Shown here in pieces: positions 11,734-22,043 of a stretch of 64,000 nt of DNA. The notes under the pieces are model-generated. The model was given only the letters and a program-made list of their open reading frames with translations. It was not told the DNA's origin and did not search any database. The stretch is from NCBI GenBank assembly GCA_051453625.1, contig JBOZIK010000001.1:61451946-61515945 (forward strand). Direction: 5' to 3'. How positions within the stretch are numbered: position 1 is the stretch's first letter; the number at the start of each line of letters is the position of its first letter. The position numbers and the translations under genes were made by a program. The DNA comes from Welwitschia mirabilis. Taxonomy: Eukaryota; Gnetophyta; Gnetopsida; Welwitschiales.

Positions 11734-12177
11734 TGTTGGAATACTTAAGCAAAATTTGTCTTGTTTACATTGTAATGTTATGTTTTAACATTGACCCCAC
11801 TTTTTCTAATAGTGTAAAAGGAGGTTATGTTTTTAACTCCTTGGGGTATTTAAATAAAAGAAAAAGAAAAGGAAGGGAAAAAGAGAGGAAGTTTCTAGAT
11901 TGTCTTGACTTGAAACTCTAAACCTATTTAAAGGTTGCTTGGGGGTTTGTTTCGTATGGTGATTCTTTTGCCCATTAAATAAGATTAAGAGCTTTGCCTG
12001 CTTCTTGTGGTTTTCCTCGAAAGGGTTTCCCATCTAAATCTCTGTGTGTGTTGTTCTTGTGCTCACTGCTTCGTTTTCTTCAGCATTGATTTATAGTATA
12101 GATTCATAACAGAAGCCACCTTTAACTTGCTTCTAGTAAGGCTCTGCACTTCTTTTCCATTTATATATCCCTCAACA
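11734..12177 (+). repeat. LTR-like repeat, fuller copy
   Basis: It begins TGTTGGAATACTTAAGC and ends CCCTCAACA, followed by TTTGATAGTTTTACC in the place of a primer site. It matches the repeat at 32665-33024 near its start (TACATTGTAATGTTATG against TTTGTAATGTTATA) and at its end (GGCTCTGCACT against AGCTCTGCACT, then a CCTCAACA or CTTGACA terminus). No retroelement gene follows, so it may be a solo LTR. Confidence 0.5.
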
Positions 12178-13203
12178 TTTGATAGTTTTACCACATAAAT
12201 CTCGTTGTGTCTTGTCTATTTGCATTTTTTCCCCTTTTGTTATCATTTCTTAGCCAACACTCTTGAAGGTCTGGTTCTTGTGGATTCAAGGGTTTGATTT
12301 TGTTTTGCAGCTTGTAAGATTGATGATTAGTCATATGTCAAAGAATTCACGAGCAAACAAAAGCAAACCAACCAAAGTTGTGCATGGGGACTAAGGGAGT
12401 GGATTGTCAAACTATAACATAGCAGAGTGTAGCAGGGTGGGCTAGCACTTGGGCATGTGTTTAAATACATAACCTTGATACTTCTAAGATATTAGAGAAT
12501 TGGAATAGAGTGATATAAAATTCCTTTGTGTGTTCTCTTGTATAGTTCTTTTGTGAATTGCATTCTTATGGCCTCTATTCCAAAAAATGGTATTAGATTT
12601 TCTAGGTGTAGTTTTATGACAACTAGTACAACACGATGAACACTTTAGTCACAAGTTTACTTAAAGGCCTAGTATTAAAGGCTTATAACTACAAATCTCA
12701 GGCCATCAAGATTAGACCATGCTAGCATTTGCAAGATTTATGTAATCTAGTCAGGAATGGTTCCCCATGTGTGGTGGATCCTCTTTAATTTGCCATTCTT
12801 TTGCAAAAACAAAATGAGTTGCAAGCATTGAAGAAGGCAAATGCAAGGAGTTGTTCATCATCCAAACCCCAATGATTCTAGTAATCTTTTTGAAGTTACT
12901 AGGAACAAAAATTGCAAGGATGCTTGAAATGCATTTAGTTTTAATTTGTCAAGCTCAAATTACTTCAGCATGCTTCAAAGGATATACAACAATGTACTAA
13001 GCTGGTATTTAGAAATGGTTGGTTTGAATATGATCTAACTTCTTGATGAGATATTGCAAGAACATCTCATGTTTAACTATATTATGTGCAGAATCTTGTG
13101 GACACCTTTGACATTCTGTAATTGGAGCCCAAATACAGGGGGAGTAACTAGCAAGCAACTCATTGATGTTCCCTTGATCACAAAATCCAAATGAGTTGTC
13201 ATC
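12178..13203. other. Non-coding retroelement remnant, nothing definite
   Basis: TGGTATTAGATTT at about 12588 resembles a copia primer binding site, but no gag follows. From about 13000 to 13200 the sequence ends in GAGTTGTCATCATTAAAAAG, as expected for the 3' internal end of a Sirevirus-type element, but no readable env-like ORF remains. Confidence 0.35.
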
Positions 13204-13215
13204 ATTAAAAAGGGG
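13204..13215 (+). other. Polypurine tract, displaced from its LTR
   Basis: ATTAAAAAGGGGG matches the Sirevirus-type tract. A G- and T-rich segment of about 29 bases separates it from the LTR start at 13245, unlike the direct abutment at 2547. Confidence 0.55.
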
Positions 13216-13244
13216 GTTTTGGGAAGGTGGGTGGCGGGTTGGGT

Positions 13245-14385
13245 TGTTGGAAAATGAGTTTAAATGATGATTGTTCATCCAAAGAAAACAACCTAGAACT
13301 ACTATCAAGTAATCCGGACATGGAACAATACCAAGAAGCTACCTATAGATAGGAGGCGGCCATTGAAGCTAGGTAGAGCGATTGAAACTAAACAAACTGA
13401 GAAATCTAATAGACAACAAACCGAGACGTCCGTCCTGTGAAATTGGAATGTTTGGCCTGAGTTCGGTATGGAAATATAGGGACGCCCACCTTTTGAAATC
13501 AGGAGGTCTGGATTGAGCTTAGTATGCAAGTATTAGGACATCCACCTAGTGAAACGGGGATGTCTGGACTCAGTTCGACCTACAAATATAGGGACATCTG
13601 TTTTATGAAACTAGGACGTCTGGGACCACCTTTGGTTTTGACAGAGACTAAACATTAAAACCGGGACATCAGGACTTTGAATATGGGACATCTAGCTAGG
13701 CAAACTTTGGAGCAGAAATCTGATCATTCTGTACATTGGATTTGAGCAAATCAAGGTGCAAATGGTCATAAGATTTTCTTGGCAGACCAATCAAAGTCCA
13801 AAGCACACTATATGAGTTTCCAATAGTTAGATACTTGAGTGTGTTTATAAATGTTCATGAGTCACTATCATAGAGTAGCTGGACTTGATAATATTTTTAT
13901 TGTTCCAAACTATTCTGAAAAAGCTATTGTTGTGCTATACCAGATTGAGACATTTTTCTTGCTAAGTTGTTAAAAAATATTGTCGGTGCTTACTGTGTCA
14001 TAAGGCACACATATCATAAGAATTTTCCTTTATTGAATTATTGCACTCTTGTGGATGAACAAGGTTGTAAAATCCTTGAGAAAAGGGCTCTGTAAGAGTT
14101 AGTAACCCTTGAGATAAGGGTGCTGTATAATTGTTTGAAAGGACTAAGGGAAGCAGGAGGCTAAGAGCTGTTGCTGCTTCCTGAGAGTGGAGTAGGCATT
14201 GTGTCCAACTACTATAAAATTTGGTGCACTTTGCTTAGTTTGCGTATTTCTAGTTGGTTTTGATTCATGCCACTATTATTTGCTTAAGTGTTATTTCAGA
14301 TCTTGGCAATTATAATTTATAAAAAGGTTAAAATGTTCATTTCACTTTATTCACGCCCCCTCTAGGGTGCCATTGTGATCCTAAT
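13245..14385 (+). repeat. Sirevirus-type LTR (copy 2)
   Basis: It begins TGTTGGAAAATGAGTTTAAA and ends near GATCCTAA. U3 (about 13415-13700) has about ten GGACGTC-type motifs, for example GAGACGTCCGTCC, GGGACGCCCACC and AGGACGTCTGGG, many with C-to-T changes. A TTTATAAATG box lies near 13848. The shared R/U5 block AGAGTGGAGTAGGCATTGTG, then CTACTATAAAATTTGG, lies at about 14186-14225. No primer site or gag follows, and only a polypurine tract precedes it, so it is a 3' or solo LTR. Confidence 0.7.
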
Positions 14386-15340
14386 GTAACTTATCCCCTT
14401 TCCTTAATTTGCTCTTCTTCTTGTTTTAGGTATTTTGAGGTTGATCTTGATATGTTTTTTCATTTCTTGAAGTAAGGTAATATTTGATTGCATTCCAAGT
14501 TCCCTAAATTAGATTATAGATTTAGTTTTGGGGGAATAGTTTCTCTTGCTTCTATGCATGTTTCATGAGGTTGTACTCTAGCTTACTTATCTTCTTGATA
14601 AATCTTCTTCTTCCTAGCTCGATGAGAATCTCCTAGGTTTTGTCTCAATTTGATTATGGTCATTACCACGTTTTTCATGGGGTCACCATGCTCCTTTTGT
14701 TCACTATCTGCCATGTTAAGTTTTGTGAACTCCTTATTCAACTTTTAGATGAGGTCTTGGAAGCTAGCACTTGGACTTCCTTGGGGTTGATTTCCATGAA
14801 GGAAATTACTAGAATATGATGGCAAGGCTTTTTGATTTTGCTTTCAATTACTTTTCTTGGTTTTGCAATGATTTCTCCATTGCATAGGGATTCTTGGATT
14901 GCTAATGCTACCTTTTAGAGAATTCTATTGTCATACTCTTCCATTCCCCATTTTCTTTGTGGCAATACCTTTCCTTATTGATGGAAATTTCATGATGTGA
15001 TAATTTCGGATCCTTCAAACTATGTTATCTTGTGTAATCTCTTTTTTCTTGAACAAACATTTCTTCTTTTATCATTTTCATGAAGTGGTTATGGGTAGTT
15101 ATAGGTTTGCTAGCTATTCATATCTCAACACACAACTTTTGGAGTTGTGTAGCCATTTCTTTAATTCTCTTTTTCCATATGTAAATCTCGCTTGTATTGA
15201 TTTGATCCTGATTCAGTTGATCTTGCCTTTTGATATCTTATTTCAAAGACATCGACCCTTTTAGTACTTTTTAATTATATTTATAGATTATTTGAGAACT
15301 ATGCAAGATGGCTATTGAGAGTGGCTTCTTGTATGACGCA
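14386..15340. other. Decayed sequence, nothing recognised
   Basis: Minus-strand text at 14530-14800 gives hydrophilic peptide (for example MADSEQKEHGDPMKN) that might be an old gag, but no diagnostic motif is present. An open frame at 15022-15264 on the plus strand is not recognised. Confidence 0.3.
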
Positions 15341-15345
15341 TGAGG

Positions 15346-15725
15346 TGTAATGTTCCATTTCACTGTATTTAGATTATTTTGGATTAAAAGGAACATATAA
15401 ATAATACGCCAGGAACAATTAGAATAACAAGGAACAATTTAGCAAAAGGTGGACTTTATTATTTCCTTATCATTTAGCCAACATCTCTGGACTAGTGGTT
15501 AAAGGTAAAGACGTGGACTACGACCTTAGCTCTCCTCCTAGGACCCTTGGGGTCTAGCCAAAATTGTCGTCAGTTACATCCACCTAGCCTATCTACCCCT
15601 ACCTACCGCCATAGGCTTTTACAGTTTTACATATTTGGGTCACACCCATTCATAACAGCTCATTAATCATGCTTATCTAGCATCTTAATGTGCTTCTTTA
15701 CAGATAATGAATTTCAAACATTACA
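15346..15725 (-). repeat. 3' LTR of chromovirus
   Basis: 380 bases aligning with 23772-24186 over the full length, for example AATAATACGCCAG, AAGGTGGACTTTATTATT and TACATCCACCTAGCCTATC in both. It is about 35 bases shorter through small deletions. Minus-strand sequence just upstream (AAGGGCAAGGGAA) can serve as polypurine tract. Confidence 0.85.
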
Positions 15726-15893
15726 TTCCCTTGCCCTTAAGCATCCTGCTTGTTCTCGAGCGTGGTTTCTCCTCTTCTTGCGCCATTCGTGGAGGCATGC
15801 TTATTCAGATTTTTTTCTGTATTATCTACAAAACATAAGGGAAGGAAAAATATTACACATTAAGAAATACATTAACAATGGAGAAATAACATA

Positions 15894-16094
15894 TCACATT
15901 TTAATAAAAAGTTTGGGAAAATTTTGCTGCGTGTACTCCCTATTTTCCCAAGTTTGTTGATTACAATGGGTCCATTGGATGAGTACTTCATTTATATTTT
16001 TATTTCTCAATTGCTTAGTTCTGGTATCTAAGACTTTTTTGGGTTGGACAACAAAGGTCAGGTTGGGTCTGAGCATAATATGCTGCCAGTTCAA
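15894..16094 (-). pseudogene. Chromodomain at integrase C-terminus
   Basis: The minus-strand frame reads QPKKVLDTRTKQLRNKNINE and then VLIQWTHCNQQTWENRE, ending with QQNFPKLF. This is the chromodomain pattern PxxILDRR...EVLVKWxxLxxxxATWE...LxxxFP of plant chromoviruses, which directs integration toward particular chromatin. The aromatic residues are partly kept (W in IQW and in TWE). It ends about 170 bases before the 3' LTR. Confidence 0.75.
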
Positions 16095-17040
16095 GGTGTA
16101 GTCCTAGTTCTTGTCCTCAGTAAGGTTTCAGCGTGCTCACATGGAAGACCAGATGAATTTGAGACATTTGCAAAGGCAATTCTAATTTGTAGGCTAGTAT
16201 CTCCTATTCTTTCAATGATCTTGAATAGACCACAATACTGAGGGGCTAGCTTGCTATACTTCCCCATTTTCAAAGAGTTCATTTCCTGCTTAACCTTTAG
16301 TAACACTTGTTCACCAACTTGGAATATACGAGTCTGATATTTTTGAGCATAGTATTTCTTGTACCGTCTTGTGCGGCTTGCAAGTGTCTTTTTATTTTGG
16401 TAATGGTCTGTTACATAATTTTTAAATCGGAAGGTGTAGCCTTTTCTGATCTTTGTGAAGGATCGGACCATGCGACATGGGCGGAGCAATTCTTCCCATA
16501 CATTGCTTTGAATGGCAAACATCGCGGTTTGGAAAGTCCGATTGTAAGCAAACTTGGCCGGGTGTAGGTAGTTCTCCCATTGTTTGGGTTGTCCAGCCAT
16601 GTAACAACATAGAGAATCTTCTAGAATGCGATTTACTCTCTCTGTCTAGCCATTTGTTTCTGGGTGATATGCGGTATTGAAACTGAGTTTAGTACCCAAG
16701 TGATATAAGAAACTTTGCCAGATCTCGGATAAGAACTTTGGATCTCAATCAGATACAATGAGTTGAGGTGCACCATATAACTTCAAAACTTCCTGCACAC
16801 ATCATAGGGCCAATTCTTCGGCCGTGTTAGAGCTTCATACTGTAGTGAAATGGGCCATCTTAGTCAATCTGTGTACACAAACAAAAATCGCATCGTGTTG
16901 TCTGTTAATAACAAGCAACCTAGTGATGAAGTCCATTGAGATTTCGTCCCATTTCCACTGTGGTACCCCTAAAGGTTGAAGGAGTCTAGTGGGTCTCTCG
17001 TGAGAGCGTGTAGGTGTCTGCTTTTTTCCCCTTTTGGATC
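16095..17040 (-). pseudogene. Integrase, with zinc-binding domain deleted
   Basis: Minus-strand frames give TRLLQPLGVPQWKWDEISMD (first catalytic Asp in DFI near 16940), then LIVSD*DPKF with the second Asp, then [19 protein letters not shown] with the catalytic Glu region. After that comes QPKQWENYLHPAKFAYN and the C-terminal YCGLFKIIERIGDTSLQIRI. All three acidic positions can be traced, with stops between. The N-terminal HHCC zinc-binding domain is missing: the RNase H-integrase linker (about 17100-17030, DPYFGDIHQLIQKG) runs straight into KQTPTRSHERPT, the text that normally follows the last cysteine pair. This points to an internal deletion of perhaps 60-100 codons. Confidence 0.8.
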
Positions 17041-17228
17041 AGTTGGTGTATATCTCCAAAGTACGGATCATTGGCTATGGATGTCTTAAGGAAAACTGCT
17101 AAATTTGATGTAACCGTGGTGGCTAGCATGCACTGCATTCTATTTAGGGCGTCTACAATTTTGTTCTCCTTTCCTGGGGTGTATTGTAGCTTGAAGTCGT
17201 ATTTTGCAAGCAGTTCACCCCATCTTCT

Positions 17229-17450
17229 CTATCGCATGTTCAGAAGAGGTTGTTTCTGGAAATATTCTAAGCTTTTGTGGTTTGTTTTGAGTAAAAATTC
17301 ACCTCCCAACAAATAATGTCTCCAAACCTTTAGGGCTTGCACTATGGCCAGCAATTGGAGATTATGGATGGGATAATTCTTCTCATGTTGATTCAACTTC
17401 TGTGATTCGTAGGCAATCACTTGATCATCTTGGCTTAGTACAACTCCCAT
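17229..17450 (-). pseudogene. RNase H domain
   Basis: The frame reads MGVVLSQDDQVIAYESQKLN, then NYPIHNLQLLAIVQALKVWR and KTNHKSLEYF. The family pattern is YPxHDLELLAI and TDHKSL. Here Asp-Leu-Glu has become Asn-Leu-Gln and TDH has become TNH, so acidic catalytic positions are lost. The first Asp is kept in TTDAS at the end of the preceding frame (near 17458). Confidence 0.85.
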
Positions 17451-17453
17451 ACT

Positions 17454-18265
17454 TCAAGTAGAAGCATCAGTTGTGACTGTAAGTGGTTTGTTTATATTCG
17501 CAATTTTAAGAATAGGTGTCGTTGTAAGCAGTAGCTTCAGCCTGAGAAATGCCTCCTTGCATTTGTCATTGAAGTTAAATGTCGATGTTGATTTGGTTAA
17601 ATCTGTCAGTGGTGCTGCAAGTTGAGATAATCTTGGAACGAATTTTGGATAGAAGTCAGCCAACCCTAAGAAGCTTTGAACTTGTGTGGCATCCTTTAAT
17701 TCTGGCCATTCCTTTATGGCTTGTACTTGGGTTGGATCAGTTGTGATCCCTTTACTAGAGATAACATGTCCTAGATAGCTGACTTCTCTTTGGAAGGAGT
17801 CACATTTGCTTAGTTTAGCTTTAAAATCATGCCTGGTCAGGACCTGTAACACTTGCTTCAAGTGTGCAATATGATCATCTTGGCTTTTGGAATATATCAG
17901 AATGTCATCACACAACTACAAACTTATCTAAATAAGTCAAAATATATCATTCATCAAACTCATAAAAGTTGCAGGAGCATTTGTCAAACCGAAGGACATC
18001 ACTACGAACTCATTATGTCCATATCTTGTTCTAAAGGGAGTTTTGTAGATATCTTCTTCTTTGTTGGGATTTGGTGATATTCAAATTTTAAATCGATCTT
18101 TGAGAAGAATTTGGCTTCTTGAAGTTGATCCAATAGGTCGTCAATTCTTGGTAGAGGATGCTTGTTTTTGATGATTATCTTGTTTAGTTGTCTGTAGTCA
18201 ATGCAGAGTTGCAAGGTGCCATCCTTTTTCTTCACGAAGAGTATTGGGGCTCCCCAGGGTGGCAC
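17454..18265 (-). pseudogene. Reverse transcriptase
   Basis: Two minus-strand frames cover it. 18265-18002 holds [29 protein letters not shown] and the palm motif [11 protein letters not shown]. 17915-17454 holds the catalytic DD in CDDILIYSKSQDDHIAHLKQ, then HKF-type thumb sequence and VQSFLGLADFYPKFVPRLSQ. The residues before DD are damaged by a stop (the usual F-x-DD is not readable), and a frameshift separates the halves at about 17920-18000. The adjoining text FNFNDKCKEAFLRLKLLLTT is the tether to RNase H. Confidence 0.9.
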
Positions 18266-18657
18266 ACCACGATGGATCTTGCCTTCAAAAAGCAGCTGCT
18301 CAATTTGCAGTTTCCCTTAATTCTATCAGTGAGAATCGGTAGGGAGCTTGGGCTATTGGTTTTGCTTCAAGGATTAAGTCGATTGCATGTTGCGCTTTCC
18401 TCTTAGGTGATAGCGTCCTAGAATCTTCAAATACATTGGAAAATTCCTACAGTTCTACTGGTAAGATGGGAGCCTCTTTAAAGTTTTCTATCTGAATCAG
18501 GGCGATGAAGACATGTTTCTTTTTGACGGCTTTTGAAATCTACGTAGGTGAAGTCAGGGATAACTTCTTATTCCTTCCCTTCCCCTTCAAGATTCGTTCT
18601 CCGAACAAAGTTGATAGCAAGAGTGTGTGTTGGCGAAAGTTCATTTGGACATTGTAT

Positions 18658-18921
18658 CTATTTAAAAAGGGAATTTCCAAAATGGCATGGTATGCTCCAA
18701 TATGAAAGACAGAATTTATCCCTAAAGTTTAAGTCATAAATGGTGTAGCTAATAAGGGTGACAATCCCATCTTGTGTAAGAAGACTACCCCTTGCGACTC
18801 CTATTGTAGTCTTTTGTCCCTTGAAAGGGGTGATGTTTAATTTGTAAAAAAATGCTGGAGAAATGAAATTGTGGGAAGGACCACTATCTACTAGGAATGA
18901 AACAAGATGAAATTTGACCAT
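18658..18921 (-). pseudogene. Retroviral-type aspartic protease
   Basis: The frame has FLVDSGPSHNFISPAFFYKL, the active-site D-S-G of plant gypsy proteases, then PFKGQKTTIGVARGSLLTQD. It lies between gag and reverse transcriptase as expected. The frame is lost after about 88 residues. Confidence 0.8.
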
Positions 18922-19049
18922 GTAATTACAAGATAGAATACTGGTTATGAATCACACCTGTTTGGATGGCGACATACACCCTTTTTGGCTATGAGGCTAA
19001 ATTCTGTGAGTCTTGAAGTCGGCTATTCTGAGGGAGGTTCAGTGCTCAA

Positions 19050-19115
19050 GCTTTTGATGGACAATTTCTGGCAATGTAACTCTTCTTGTGACATGTGAGG
19101 TAGGTAATGTTGGTC
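19050..19115 (-). pseudogene. Degenerate gag zinc knuckle
   Basis: The minus-strand frame reads TYLTCHKKSYIARNCPSK, which is CX2CX4HX4C with the first Cys and the His replaced. It sits between gag and protease, as in gypsy gag C-termini. Confidence 0.5.
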
Positions 19116-19373
19116 TTGAATATTTCATGTGTTTGTGGTATGTTTATCACGTTGGATCTGTCAGCTTGTGAGTGGTGAAGCTCGTTCCATCGATCTTCTT
19201 ACCCTTGAAGGGAAGGTGTTGTTTTGTAGTAGGCATCTTCGGTTGATCTGATCTCCAAAGTGCATAGGACACTTCTGAGTTTTGGTGGTAGGGTTTCAAT
19301 GAAACTGTTAATCAATTGCTTTTCTGTGAAGCTCTTTTGGTATTTCATGAGGCGCTAGAATTCGGACCATTGT

Positions 19374-20020
19374 TCATCTCATGGGCTTTTTTTCCAGGTG
19401 GAGGCCTTGAAATTCCACCATTTGGTCTTCTATGAAATCTTCAGAATGAATTTCTTTTTGAATTCTTCTACGAAGGTGTCCCAAGGTACTTGTTGAGGAT
19501 GTCTTTGTTGGCATTTGGACCACCATTCCTATGCGTTTCCTGCAAGCAAGGCGGCGGCGTATACGCATCTTTGTTTTGGTGGAAGGTCAATGTAGTTTTC
19601 TATTTGCCGAATCCAGGAAATGGCTTCTTCTCTTGTCCCTATTTTGCCTTTGTATGTTTTGAGGCATATCATTTTTGCAATCTCCTCTCCTTCTTGTTGT
19701 TCTACGTTGGATTTGTTTGCTCGATTTGATAGGAAGGCTTGGAGGTTTGCCTCTGTGTTTAGCACACTCATCTGGATGTTCTAAATGTCGGGTGCGCTAG
19801 TTGGAGTATGTTGTCTTGATGTAGAGGGTTGCTCATGGGATGCCCTAGGATTCTGTTCAATTGGTCTGTCTTCTAGGCGAGAGAGAAGGTTGTCGATCCT
19901 ATTGGCAAGGAGTTTGTTTTGTGAACGAATGTGCTTGAATTGGGTTTCTATTTCGTTTATGTGCCCATTCACTCTATGTTCCATGGTGCGCCAATTAATT
20001 CGATGTCCTTCTGAACTCAT
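19374..20020 (-). pseudogene. Chromovirus gag, one frame with three stops
   Basis: It starts at ATG 20020 with MSSEGHRINWRTMEHRVNGH, followed by a likely coiled coil to about 19850. In-frame stops are at about 19781, 19529 and 19374, with the same frame running through them. The central part has EEAISWIRQIENYIDLPPKQ, then AAALLAGNA*EWW and VPWDTFVEEFKKEI, the Retrotrans_gag pattern (A..W......W..F...F). Without the stops it would be a gag of ordinary length. A TATA box lies only about 70 bases upstream. Confidence 0.8.
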
Positions 20021-20083
20021 ACATATGTCCTTGTTCGCTTCTCTTCTGAGAGTAGTCCACCCTTTTTTCTGGTGGCATTATGT

Positions 20084-20093
20084 CCTTTTATAG
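20084..20093 (-). promoter_or_regulatory. TATA box pointing to gag
   Basis: CTATAAAAGG on the minus strand lies 64-73 bases upstream of the gag ATG. The spacing suits transcription starting just before gag, far inside the element rather than in its 5' LTR. Confidence 0.45.
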
Positions 20094-20259
20094 TGTTGCT
20101 ACAAGAGTTAGGTATTTGTAACTAAATGGCAATTAGAAAAACAATTAGAAGGGTCGTTAGCTGTTGTCATAACAACCATTGATGGTGTGGGTCCCAATAG
20201 TGGTAATTATTAAAGAGATGTGTTGCTAGGTACCCCAAGTGCAACTTTGGATGATACAC

Positions 20260-21170
20260 ATGTCTTATGATTGAAGTTTGACGTTGGGTATTCAAGGGCG
20301 ACTTCAGACAATGAAGTGCGACATCAGTCAACCTTGTGTGCCTTTGAACTTCGTTGTAGAGCAAGCATGGGCAGGGTGGTGAGTGCCGGAGTCAGACGAG
20401 AGATGCTAGGATCTAGCAAGGACAAGTGCGACATTGGGCACCAAAGTGCGATGTCGGAGACCATTGTCGTAGGCAAGTTGGAGCATAATGAGTGATGCTG
20501 AGGGCGAGCTGGTGGTTTCGAAGGCTTGCGGAGGCAAGTGCGACGTCAGGCACCTAAGTGCGATGTCGGGCATTCAAGTGTGACGTCAAGCCTTTCTCTG
20601 AGAGTAATTTTGGAGTGGAATGCGAAGTGTTGAGGCCTTGCAGGAGGCATCAGAGTGTTGTGGGTTCAAGTGCGACGTCAAACACTCAAGTGCGACGTCA
20701 ATCATCCAAGTGTGACGTTGGGCACTCAAGTGTGACGTTGAGCAACTGAGTGTGATGTCGGAGTCTTCATCACGGTGTGGGTTTAAAGCGAGATAAGCGT
20801 TGCCTGAGTCAAGTAGAAAGTGTCAGAGCCTCACATGGGCCAGTGCGACATCGAGCATTCAAGCACGACATCGGGCACCCAAGTGCCACATCATGGACCT
20901 TCGACACAGGCAGACAGGCACAAAAGGGGTGATGCCAAGGGTGAGCAAGAGGTGTCAGGAGATTGCAAAGGCAAATGCGACGTCAGGCACCCAAGTGCGA
21001 CATCGGAGATTGGAGTGTGACATTGAAGACTTCGTTGCGGAGCAGGCTAGAAGAGTGTGGTCGACGCTGGGGTCAAGCAGGACTTGTCGGAGGCAGGCAG
21101 GAGCAAATGCGATGTTAAGCACTCAAGTGCGATGTCGGAGACTAAAGTGCGACATTGGCCCTTTGATATG
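20260..21170. repeat. GACGTC-rich repeat array, about 20 motif copies
   Basis: The motif AAGTGCGACGTCGGGCAC and variants occur about 20 times, for example near 20309, 20424, 20442, 20536, 20553, 20574, 20665 and 21117. Five copies stand in strict 20-bp tandem at about 20664-20763. Elsewhere clusters of two or three alternate with spacers of about 80-120 bases that also resemble one another (TGTCGGAG, CAAGCAGG), giving a higher-order repeat. GACGTC is palindromic and contains the bZIP core ACGT. GC content is clearly above the surroundings. Confidence 0.8.
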
Positions 21171-21297
21171 TGCCATTGTCGTGGGGCCCAATCTTAGCTG
21201 TAATTTACTTCCTTTAACCTTAGGTTAGTTAATTTTAGTTAACTTTTAACTGTAATTAACTTTACTCTTGTGATTTAATTAACCTTGGATCTACTTC

Positions 21298-21305
21298 TAT
21301 AAATA
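21298..21305 (+). promoter_or_regulatory. TATA box pointing away from gag
   Basis: TATAAATA on the plus strand follows an AT-rich stretch with repeated TTAACT/AATTAA words. With the box at 20084-20093 it brackets the repeat array in divergent orientation. Confidence 0.45.
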
Positions 21306-21778
21306 CCCTACAGACCCCTCATTTTTACCTCATTTTTCTCATGATTTTCAGCCAATTGGTAGATTTTCTTTCTCCTCTTTTTACTATTGTTCTTTCGTGT
21401 GGCACTTCTGTTTTGTCTTTTAATGATTTCTACATATTTTTATCTAGGTTGTTTGCTGTCAGTGTTCCTTATAATTATAAGTTCTTCCCCAGTGCTTCCA
21501 ATTTGCAACATCCACATCTTAAGGTATAGCTCAGAGACTTTGTCCTGCCATTTCTTGGAATTCTACCAATGTCAGGTCTGCTAAGTTGGAAATTCAACAA
21601 CGAGCTATGCAGCACGGTTTCTCGTAGATCTGCTCAAATCTTCTAGATCTGTGTGGATTGCCTTTCTTCTGTCTCTGCCATCCGACTGGTCACTTTATTC
21701 TTGACTCTCTTTATCTTTCTTTGAATCTTTGTACAATTACTATGACTCATACTTAGCATAGTCTTATTCAAATTTTAG

Positions 21779-21878
21779 NNNNNNNNNNNNNNNNNNNNNN
21801 NNNNNNNNNNNNNNNNNNNNNNNNNNNNNNNNNNNNNNNNNNNNNNNNNNNNNNNNNNNNNNNNNNNNNNNNNNNNNN
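21779..21878. other. Assembly gap (100 N)
   Basis: Run of 100 N inside the chromovirus leader. The true length and content are unknown. Confidence 0.98.
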
Positions 21879-21888
21879 CACAAGAAAC

Positions 21889-21904
21889 GATGTGCTGATA
21901 CCAG
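21889..21904 (-). other. Second primer-binding-site-like sequence
   Basis: The minus strand reads AACTGGTATCAGCACA, close to TGGTATCAGAGC. No LTR end is recognisable beside it, and the neighbouring gap prevents a check. It may mark an older nested insertion in the leader. Confidence 0.35.
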
Positions 21905-22043
21905 TTCTTCGTTCATCATTGAAACCCATTATCTCTACAGTGGTTTGTAGCCCTTCAGGTCCTCCCAAGCGAATCCATCTCTAATTTTACCTCCTCATGG
22001 AAATCCTCCTCAATCCTTACTTCATTTTTGTTCTTCCTTATCT

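Noticed and set aside
12585-12600. TGGTATTAGATTT as a primer binding site of another copia element
   Set aside because: No LTR end with TG...CA could be placed before it and no gag follows.
16307-16567. Plus-strand open frames over the integrase region (also 17014-17316, 19785-20093)
   Set aside because: These are shadows of the minus-strand chromovirus genes.
20260-21170. CRISPR-like array of 20-bp repeats
   Set aside because: Units are directly tandem or irregularly spaced, spacers are themselves repeats, and the setting is a plant retrotransposon.
20271-21228. Plus-strand open frames with repeated Cys-Asp-Val/Ser-Ala-Thr peptides
   Set aside because: They are translations of the GC-rich repeat array in which stops happen to be rare. 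No start context or known protein.
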